In this document: in pieces, positions 1-4,985 of the stretch
Numbering within the stretch: the stretch's first letter is position 1
Layout: each line of letters starts with the position of its first letter
Origin: AWTP1-18 sp036518635
GTDB taxonomy: Bacteria > Pseudomonadota > Gammaproteobacteria > Burkholderiales > Rhodocyclaceae
Length of the DNA stretch: 5,485 bases
Assembly: GCA_036518635.1 (NCBI GenBank)
Contig: DATDMT010000220.1
Span: forward strand, 1-5,485
Direction: 5' to 3'
Notes under the pieces: generated by a model
Databases searched by the model: none
Seen by the model: the letters and a program-made list of their open reading frames with translations, nothing else
Told to the model about the DNA's origin: nothing
Made by a program: the position numbers and the translations under genes

Positions 1-34
1 CCGCTCCTCATTTCTTTTTAGGGCTTCCGTTTCC

Positions 35-1111
35 ATGCGCACTACTCTCAAATCCATCTGCGCCGAGCGCGGCATCCAGCCGGATGTCGCCCAGCGCCGT
101 GCCGCCGATGCCCTCGAGGCCTTGTTCGACGCACTGCTGGCGTTCAAGCAGGCCCGCGGCAATAAGTTGAAAAAGCTGATCTCCCGCGCCCAGCCACCGC
201 GCGGCTTGTATTTCTGGGGCGGGGTGGGGCGCGGCAAGAGCTTCCTGATGGATGCCTTCTATGCCTCGGTGCCTTACCGGCGCAAACGGCGGGTGCACTT
301 CCACGCCTTCATGCACGAGATGCACGAGGCGCTGAAGGCCCACAAGCACGAGGAAGACCCGTTGATGCGGGTGGCCGACCAGATCGCCCGCGAACTGCGC
401 CTGCTCTGCTTCGACGAATTCCACGTCTCCGACATCGCCGACGCGATGATCCTCGGTCGCCTGATGGGTGCCCTGTTCGAGCGCGGCGTGGTGGTGGTCA
501 CCACCTCCAATTACCCGCCCGACGGCCTCTACCCCAACGGCCTGCAGCGCCAGCTATTCCTGCCCACCATCGAGCTGCTGAAGCAGAACCTCGACGTGCT
601 GGAGGTGGATGCCGGCATCGATTACCGCCTGCGCACCCTGGAGCAGATCGACACCTTCCTGGTGCCCGACGACGAGGCTTCGGACGAGCGCCTGGCGCAG
701 GACTTCCTCGACGTGGCCGGCGAGGAGGGGACGGTGGACCCGATCACCGTGCTGGAGCGCGAGATCGACGTGCGCCGTAGCGCCCCCGGCGTGATCTGGT
801 TCGACTTCGACGAACTCTGCGGCGGCCCCCGCTCGCAGAACGACTACCTGGAGCTGGCGCGCGAGCACCACACCCTGCTGCTCTCGCACATTCCGCGGAT
901 GACCCGGGAGCAGGCCTCGGAAGCGCGCCGCTTCACCTGGCTGGTGGATGTCCTCTACGACCACCGGGTCAAGCTGATCATGAGCGCCGAGGTGCCGGCC
1001 GAGGAAATCTACACCGACGGCGCCCAGGCCGAGGAGTTCAAGCGCACCGTCAGCCGGCTGATCGAAATGCGCTCCCGCGATTACCTTGCCGAGGCGCACC
1101 GCACCGCTTAG
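35..1111 (+). CDS. zapE: Cell division protein ZapE (AFG1-like P-loop ATPase)
   Basis: A complete 358-residue protein, close to the roughly 375 residues of E. coli ZapE. Visible motifs are a Walker A GGVGRGKS at residues 62-69, a Walker B LLCFDE at 123-128 followed by FHVSDIADAM, and the segment TSNYPPDGLYPNGLQR from about residue 157, which carries the sensor Asn and is typical of ZapE/AFG1. The C-terminal RLIEMRSRDYL block also fits. In E. coli, ZapE is a cytoplasmic ATPase that associates with the Z-ring and affects FtsZ bundling, especially under low oxygen or stress; mitochondrial AFG1/LACE1 is the eukaryotic relative. The ATG at 35 is preceded by AGGG at 20-23 with 11-base spacing, a weak but usable ribosome site. 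In many proteobacteria this gene lies after lpdA or other TCA-cycle genes, but the upstream neighbour is outside the window. Family assignment is secure; the role in this organism is inferred. Confidence 0.95.
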   Translation: MRTTLKSICAERGIQPDVAQRRAADALEALFDALLAFKQARGNKLKKLISRAQPPRGLYFWGGVGRGKSFLMDAFYASVPYRRKRRVHFHAFMHEMHEALKAHKHEEDPLMRVADQIARELRLLCFDEFHVSDIADAMILGRLMGALFERGVVVVTTSNYPPDGLYPNGLQRQLFLPTIELLKQNLDVLEVDAGIDYRLRTLEQIDTFLVPDDEASDERLAQDFLDVAGEEGTVDPITVLEREIDVRRSAPGVIWFDFDELCGGPRSQNDYLELAREHHTLLLSHIPRMTREQASEARRFTWLVDVLYDHRVKLIMSAEVPAEEIYTDGAQAEEFKRTVSRLIEMRSRDYLAEAHRTA

Positions 1112-1160
1112 GCGGGCTGAATATCGTTGCTTCCTGATATGGGCGGCGCCTGAATTTTTT
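1108..1160 (+). terminator. Possible intrinsic terminator after zapE
   Basis: A stem can form between 1108-1114 (TTAGGCG, including the zapE stop codon) and 1147-1153 (CGCCTGA): seven pairs, one of them G-U. It is followed by A and then six T at 1155-1160. The large loop contains a second 5-bp hairpin, ATATC 1121-1125 with GATAT 1136-1140. The long loop and the short outer stem make this weaker than a textbook terminator. A competing hairpin uses the same bases (1144-1149 with 1164-1169). Confidence 0.35.
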
Positions 1161-1161
1161 C

Positions 1162-1192
1162 TTGCGCCGGCCCCCGATCCGTCGATTAGAAT
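1162..1192 (+). promoter_or_regulatory. Weak candidate sigma-70 promoter for the peroxiredoxin gene
   Basis: A good -10 match, TAGAAT, lies at 1187-1192 (five of six consensus bases). The best -35 candidate, TTGCGC at 1162-1167, matches only the TTG half, and its 19-base spacer is long. Transcription would begin near 1199, leaving a leader of about 23 bases that contains the AGGAG ribosome site. The alternative is read-through from zapE. No operator such as an OxyR site could be recognised by eye. Confidence 0.25.
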
Positions 1193-1210
1193 CAATCATC
1201 GCCTTTCCGC

Positions 1211-1215
1211 AGGAG
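1211..1215 (+). promoter_or_regulatory. Ribosome binding site AGGAG that fixes the peroxiredoxin start
   Basis: AGGAG ends 6 bases before ATG 1222 and 9 bases before the second in-frame ATG at 1225. This supports a start at one of these two codons. The longer reading from TTG 1162 would add 20 residues with no family similarity and no Shine-Dalgarno sequence. Confidence 0.75.
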
Positions 1216-1221
1216 AAGTCG

Positions 1222-1740
1222 ATGATGCTCCACCAAGGACGACCGGCCCCCGAGTTCGCACTGCCGGATGCGGACATGGAAATGTTCGACTTCTGTTCCC
1301 TGCGCGGCCGCCAGCATGCGGTGCTGTTCTTCTATCCCAAGGATGGAACTCCGCTCTGCACCATCGAGGCCATCGATTTCAGCGATCACGAGGATGAATT
1401 CAAGCGCCTCGGTTGCGCGGTGATCGGCATCTCCCGGGACGACTTCCTGGCCCATGCCGACTTCCGCGATCGCCACGGTCTTTCGATCCGGCTGTTGTCG
1501 GACGAGGACGGCAAGGTGTCCCATCAGTACGGCGTGTTCCGCATGCTGGAGAAGGAGGGGCACAAAAAACTCTGCGTGGTGCGGTCCACCTTCATCATCG
1601 ACCGCGACGGCATCATTCGCCACGCCCTCTACGACGTGAGCCCCCGGGGTCACGCCGCCGCAGTATTTCAACTGGTCAAGGAACTCAACGGTTCCGGAAA
1701 GCACTCATGCAAATCGAAAAAGACACCGTCGTCACACTGA
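1222..1740 (+). CDS. Peroxiredoxin of the BCP/PrxQ type (AhpC/TSA family), lacking the usual resolving cysteine
   Basis: A 172-residue protein, only slightly longer than typical BCP/PrxQ (about 155). The thioredoxin-fold peroxidase signature is clear: F-F-Y-P-K-D-G-T-P-L-C at residues 36-46. This satisfies PxxxTxxC, with peroxidatic Cys46, Thr43 and the supporting Arg121 in VVRSTFIIDRDG. Such enzymes reduce hydrogen peroxide and organic hydroperoxides in the cytoplasm, usually with thioredoxin as reductant. In classical E. coli BCP a resolving Cys sits five residues after the peroxidatic one; here that position is Ile51. The position matching the alternative resolving Cys of Xylella PrxQ appears to be Arg82. 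Other cysteines are 25, 65, 118 and 163. The start is ATG 1222 (or 1225), set by AGGAG at 1211-1215. The last eleven codons overlap slyD in another frame and give an unusual Lys/Ser-rich tail containing Cys163. The family is secure; the 1-Cys mechanism is inferred. Confidence 0.9.
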   Translation: MMLHQGRPAPEFALPDADMEMFDFCSLRGRQHAVLFFYPKDGTPLCTIEAIDFSDHEDEFKRLGCAVIGISRDDFLAHADFRDRHGLSIRLLSDEDGKVSHQYGVFRMLEKEGHKKLCVVRSTFIIDRDGIIRHALYDVSPRGHAAAVFQLVKELNGSGKHSCKSKKTPSSH

Positions 1741-2186
1741 ACTATCGCGTCACCGATACCGACGGCAACCTGGTGGACGAAGGCGCCCAGCCCCTGGTCT
1801 ATCTGCACGGCGGTTACGACGGCATCTTCCCGCTGCTGGAGGAAACCCTGCAGGGCAAGAACGTCGGCGAGAAACTGGAAGTCAAGCTGGAACCGGATGA
1901 CGCCTTCGGCGACTACGATGCCGAGCTGGTGATGATCGAGCCGCGCAATCTGTTCCCGGACAACATCGAGGTCGGCATGCAGTTCGAGCGTGGCACCGAA
2001 GAAGGTGAGGACGACATGCTGTACACCATCACCGACATCGCCGATGACAAGGTGGTGGTGGATGGCAATCATCCTCTGGCCGGCATGGCGCTGCTGTTTA
2101 GCTGCACCGTTGCCGACGTGCGCAAGGCCACCGCCGATGAGCTGGCCCACGGTCACACCCACGGCCCCGGCGGTCACCAACACTGA
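1707..2186 (+). CDS. slyD: SlyD-like FKBP-type peptidyl-prolyl cis-trans isomerase
   Basis: A 159-residue protein that begins with the typical SlyD opening (M-Q-I-E-K-D then a beta strand). It has the FKBP core split by an insert-in-flap chaperone domain at roughly residues 70-120, the SlyD signature DGNHPLAGM at 119-127, and a histidine-rich tail with five His in the last twelve residues (H148, H150, H152, H157, H159). SlyD proteins are cytoplasmic prolyl isomerases and chaperones; the tail binds nickel and other metals and supports hydrogenase or urease maturation in some bacteria. This tail has no Cys and is shorter than that of E. coli. Residues 35-44 (GGYDGIFPLL) differ from the E. coli GHGSLISGL region. 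ATG 1707 has GGAA at 1696-1699 with 7-base spacing. The gene overlaps the peroxiredoxin end by 34 bases, so co-transcription and translational coupling are likely. Related FkpB/SlpA is the alternative, but the His tail favours SlyD. Confidence 0.9.
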   Translation: MQIEKDTVVTLNYRVTDTDGNLVDEGAQPLVYLHGGYDGIFPLLEETLQGKNVGEKLEVKLEPDDAFGDYDAELVMIEPRNLFPDNIEVGMQFERGTEEGEDDMLYTITDIADDKVVVDGNHPLAGMALLFSCTVADVRKATADELAHGHTHGPGGHQH

Positions 2187-2194
2187 CCCCGTGC

Positions 2195-2229
2195 TACTTC
2201 GACGGAAGGCGTTGCCGTCTGTCGAGGTG
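2195..2229 (+). other. Stem-loop just upstream of the slyD terminator
   Basis: Bases 2195-2203 (TACTTCGAC) pair with 2221-2229 (GTCGAGGTG) in nine pairs, two of them G-U. Inside the loop, GGC 2208-2210 can pair with GCC 2214-2216. No T-run follows, so it is not itself an intrinsic terminator. It may stabilise the 3' end of the mRNA against exonucleases, or it may be incidental. Confidence 0.4.
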
Positions 2230-2231
2230 CC

Positions 2232-2280
2232 GAAAAAGTCCGCTTCCGGCAAGCAAGATCAGCCGCAGGCGGGCTTTTTC
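2232..2280 (+). terminator. Strong Rho-independent terminator after slyD
   Basis: GAAAAAGTCCGC at 2232-2243 pairs with GCGGGCTTTTTC at 2269-2280 over twelve positions, one of them G-U. The loop is 25 bases, and the stem ends in a run of five T. Because the left arm starts with a matching A-run, the structure is symmetrical and could also stop minus-strand transcription. It marks the end of the peroxiredoxin-slyD unit and separates it from the response regulator gene. The remainder of the gap (2281-2354) must hold the response regulator promoter, but no convincing one was seen. Confidence 0.75.
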
Positions 2281-2354
2281 ATTGATACTCCGCTAAGGTT
2301 AAAGGCCCTGCGGGGCTCAGTGTCTGCGCAACACCGTTTCACCTACTGCTATCC

Positions 2355-4040
2355 ATGAATACCAATTTCGCCGCTGCGTCCTTCGACTGTCCCTTCGAGG
2401 AACTGTCCTATCTGATCGTCGACGATTCGGCCACCATGCGTGCCTGGCTGCGCACGGCCGTCGCCGATGCCGGCGGCAAGCAGATCGACCAGTCGATCAA
2501 CTATAACGACGCCCTTTATCGCATTCGCACCCGCGGCGACTACGACGTGGTGCTTTGCGACTACTTCCTCTCGGACACCCGCGATGGCCAGCAACTGCTG
2601 GAGGAGGTGCGCCGTGCTCGGCTGCTGCCGCCCACCAGCGTCTGGTTGATGATCACCGGCGAGTCCTCCTACGAGCAGGTGGTGTCGGCGGCGGAGCTGG
2701 TGCCCGACGATTACCTGCTGAAGCCAATCACCCCGGCCCTGTTCAATGAGCGTTTGGCGAAGGCCTGGGACCGGCGGCAAACCCTCGGCGAAGCCAGCTC
2801 CCTGTTCGAGCAGGGGCAGTACGGTGCGGCCATGCAGTTGGCCCTGGAGACCCTGAAAAAGCGTCCGCGCTACGTCCAGGGTTTCCAGCGCCTGATCGGC
2901 GAATGTATGCTGCATGAAGAGCACTTTAGCGATGCCGTCGATTTCTACCGTGGCCTGCTGGCGGCCCAGGCCGATCTGCCCTGGGCCAAGCTGGGCCTGG
3001 CGAAGGCGGTGTTCCATCTGGACCGCGACGACGAGACCCGGACCATCCTGAACGAGTTGATGACCAGCACCCCGGACTACCTACAGGCCCATGACCTGAT
3101 GGCCAAGGTCTACGAGCGCGAGGGCAACCTGGAAGCCACCAAGGAAATGCTCAAGACGGTGCTGAAGAAGAACCCCAAGGCCCTGGGGCGGCATCGCGAG
3201 GTGGTGCGGGTGGCGGTGGCGACCGGCGACGAGGCCAGTGCGGTGGAGGCCTACGAAATGATGCATACCCACGGCAAGGGTTCGAGCTTTCTCGCCCCGG
3301 GGGATTTCTGCGCCTATGCCGGCCTGCTGGCCAAATCTGCCGACAAGGGGGCGATCAAGAAACTGGAAGGCCTCTCCAACAACCTGCGCGACTACCACCG
3401 CGAGAACCCGGCCTTTTCCTTCTCGGATAAATCGGTGCGCTATTCGGCGGCACGACGTTCCGGCAATAACGAAGCTGCCAAAGCGGCCTACAAGGAAATG
3501 CAGGAGCAACGTGCCAAGTTGCAGGCGGATGGCGTTGAGCTCGACCGCGAGCAGACCATGACCATGCTCGATGCCGCGGTGGATGCCGGCGACAAGGAAA
3601 CCTCGCTGAGCGTGGCGGCCGAGCTGTACTCCGACCATGTCGGCAATCAATCCATGGTCGGCCGCATCAACGAGTTGATGGCCCGCGGCGGGCTGCAGGA
3701 AAAGTCGGAAGAGCTGGTGCGCCTGGCCACCGAGCGCCTCAAGGAACTCAACCTGGGCGCAGTGCGCCTGGCCAATGAGGGCCGCATGCTGGAAGCGGTG
3801 GACGAGTTCATCCGCTTGGCCGATACCAACCGCAATATCGCGGTGATGCTGAATGCCGCCACCGCCATCGTCAAATACTTCGAGCAAATCCGCGATAGCG
3901 GCCGCAAGATGGATGCGCCGCTGAAAAAACGCTTCGCCAGCCGGCTGGAAAGCTACCTCAACTTCGTCCGCAGCCGCGATCCGGACAACGAGCGGCTGGA
4001 GCGGATCACCTCCGCCTGGCAGGCCATTCTCGGCGAGTAG
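2355..4040 (+). CDS. Orphan response regulator: receiver domain plus TPR-like helical repeats
   Basis: A 561-residue protein. Residues about 17-140 form a CheY-like receiver domain with acidic pair Asp23/Asp24, phospho-acceptor Asp69 in VVLCDYFL, Thr101 in MITGES and Lys123 in LLKP, so the phosphorylation site looks intact. The Asp-to-Gly loop (D69 to G78) is one residue longer than in CheY. From about 146 to 277 there are consecutive helix-turn-helix units with TPR character (for example LFEQGQYGAAMQLALETLKK and VYEREGNLEATKEMLKTVL). A further TPR-like unit lies around 463-500, with helical sequence between. There is no DNA-binding, GGDEF, EAL or other enzymatic output domain, so output is probably by protein-protein contact. 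The architecture resembles Vibrio VieB, but this is a comparison of layout only. No histidine kinase is nearby. Start ATG 2355 has no evident Shine-Dalgarno sequence, yet it fits the receiver domain. It is probably monocistronic, as a terminator precedes it and a convergent gene follows. Confidence 0.88.
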   Translation: MNTNFAAASFDCPFEELSYLIVDDSATMRAWLRTAVADAGGKQIDQSINYNDALYRIRTRGDYDVVLCDYFLSDTRDGQQLLEEVRRARLLPPTSVWLMITGESSYEQVVSAAELVPDDYLLKPITPALFNERLAKAWDRRQTLGEASSLFEQGQYGAAMQLALETLKKRPRYVQGFQRLIGECMLHEEHFSDAVDFYRGLLAAQADLPWAKLGLAKAVFHLDRDDETRTILNELMTSTPDYLQAHDLMAKVYEREGNLEATKEMLKTVLKKNPKALGRHREVVRVAVATGDEASAVEAYEMMHTHGKGSSFLAPGDFCAYAGLLAKSADKGAIKKLEGLSNNLRDYHRENPAFSFSDKSVRYSAARRSGNNEAAKAAYKEMQEQRAKLQADGVELDREQTMTMLDAAVDAGDKETSLSVAAELYSDHVGNQSMVGRINELMARGGLQEKSEELVRLATERLKELNLGAVRLANEGRMLEAVDEFIRLADTNRNIAVMLNAATAIVKYFEQIRDSGRKMDAPLKKRFASRLESYLNFVRSRDPDNERLERITSAWQAILGE

Positions 4041-4048
4041 TACTGGCG

Positions 4049-4065
4049 GCCGCTATTGCAGCGGC
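4049..4065. other. GC-rich hairpin at the convergent gene junction
   Basis: GCCGCT 4049-4054 and AGCGGC 4060-4065 form a perfect 6-bp stem with a 5-base loop. It lies across the stop codon of the minus-strand phosphoesterase and 9 bases after the response regulator stop. There is no T-run on either side, so it does not qualify as an intrinsic terminator, though it is the only secondary structure I see at the junction. Confidence 0.35.
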
Positions 4066-4985
4066 AAGCTGTGAGGCCAGGGGCGCTGATCGAAGCGGAA
4101 CACCCTCGGATCGGCATCGTCCACCGCGCCGTGAATCCAGCCGAGGAAAGGCGCGCCGTAGGTTTCGATACGGATGAAGTTGGCAATCGGCTTGTGGGTC
4201 TTGCGCTCGGTCAGCGGCCGGTTGATCTGCACGTTGTGGGTGTCGCCGTGGGCCAGGGCCACTTGGCCGTCGAAGGCAGCGACCTCGTTGCGTAACCGGT
4301 CCATGAAGTCCTTGAAGCCGGGCTTGGTGGCGCCCTCGTTGTCGGCCTCGATGAAGGGGTTGGCCTGGATCGCCAGGAGCAGGCCACGCAGCTTCTTTTC
4401 CCGCGCCTGGCGGAAGGCCTCGCTCAGCCATAGGAGGTTGGCCTGGTTGCGCGGGCCGTATTCTTCGGTCTGGTTCACGTTGTTGCGGTCGCCGGGCATG
4501 TTGAGGGCGACGAACATCACGCCCGCCATCTCCCAACGCACGTTTTCCGGGTAGCCCGCCTGTCGCGTCAGCCGGATCGGACGTTGGCCCAGGCTCCTGT
4601 CGTCACGGTAGAAGGTGCGGCGCAGGAAGCCGAGCCGCTCCACCGCGTCGAAGCCGCCGCAGGCGGGGCGCGGGCAATCGGTCCATTCGTTGTCGCCGGG
4701 GACGTAGATCAGCGGCAGCGGCGCCGCTTGGAAGGCGCCGAGGATGTCGAGATACACCGCGTCGTCGCAGCGGCTGTGGCCGCTCTTGATGTCGCCGACG
4801 TGGATGGCAAAGGCCGACTCGTGCTGCGCTATGTCGTCCAGCATCAGGGGCAACTGAGTGCGCTCGAAATCGGAGTAGGGGGTGTCGCCGAATACGGCGA
4901 ATTGCAGCACGGTTCTCGCCGTGGCCGAGGTGGTGGCGAGAACCAGCAGCAATGCGCAGACAGCTAGGCGCAAAGCTAGTCTCAC
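4053..4985 (-). CDS. Putative exported calcineurin-like metallophosphoesterase
   Basis: From GTG at 4985-4983 the protein has 310 residues. It opens with a signal-peptide-like segment: Arg2 and Arg6, a hydrophobic core over about 7-18, and a likely AxA cleavage site ATA at 21-23. The mature part has metallophosphoesterase-like blocks: FAVFGDTPYSD (Asp34), IHVGDIKSG (Asp65), VPGDNEWTDC (Asp98, Asn99) and a late HGDTH at 246-250. Family members use two metal ions to hydrolyse phosphomonoesters or diesters, and this one would probably act in the periplasm; the substrate is unknown. The first motif lacks the canonical D-x-H histidine, and GDNE replaces GNHE, so the metal site is divergent. Cys73, Cys104 and Cys109 could form disulfides after export. 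The GTG start is chosen because AAGGG lies 9 bases upstream, the signal peptide follows directly, and GTGA overlaps the mutS stop. A longer in-frame reading to 5321 lies inside mutS and is rejected. Confidence 0.82.
   Translation of the reverse strand: MRLALRLAVCALLLVLATTSATARTVLQFAVFGDTPYSDFERTQLPLMLDDIAQHESAFAIHVGDIKSGHSRCDDAVYLDILGAFQAAPLPLIYVPGDNEWTDCPRPACGGFDAVERLGFLRRTFYRDDRSLGQRPIRLTRQAGYPENVRWEMAGVMFVALNMPGDRNNVNQTEEYGPRNQANLLWLSEAFRQAREKKLRGLLLAIQANPFIEADNEGATKPGFKDFMDRLRNEVAAFDGQVALAHGDTHNVQINRPLTERKTHKPIANFIRIETYGAPFLGWIHGAVDDADPRVFRFDQRPWPHSLPLQ

Noticed and set aside
1..21. Possible last codons of an upstream gene ending at TAG 19-21
   Set aside because: Only six codons are visible, too few to support any gene or frame.
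554..1195. 213-residue open frame on the minus strand opposite zapE
   Set aside because: It is antisense to a clear zapE, has low-complexity His/Gln/Val-rich composition typical of reverse-strand GC-rich coding DNA, and shows no family motif.
1413..1706. Open frame upstream of and in phase with slyD
   Set aside because: It runs through the peroxiredoxin gene in the wrong frame with no family similarity. SlyD similarity begins exactly at ATG 1707.
2282..2304. TTGATA as a -35 element for the response regulator gene
   Set aside because: No acceptable -10 hexamer lies at 16-18 base spacing; the nearest candidates are too close.
2349..3017. 222-residue minus-strand open frame opposite the receiver and first TPR units
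   Set aside because: Same reason: antisense to a conserved receiver domain, with no motif of its own.
3081..3887. 268-residue minus-strand open frame opposite the response regulator gene
   Set aside because: A composition artefact: reverse reading of a GC-rich gene. No recognisable domain, and the plus-strand protein is clearly real.
4046..4053. Palindrome GCGGCCGC at the convergent junction
   Set aside because: A chance restriction-type palindrome in GC-rich DNA. It is not repeated elsewhere in the window and gives no evidence of a regulatory or recombination site.
4006..4536. 176-residue minus-strand open frame in another frame of the phosphoesterase
   Set aside because: It is Arg/Pro/Gly-rich, frame-shifted relative to the conserved phosphoesterase motifs, and extends into the end of the response regulator gene.
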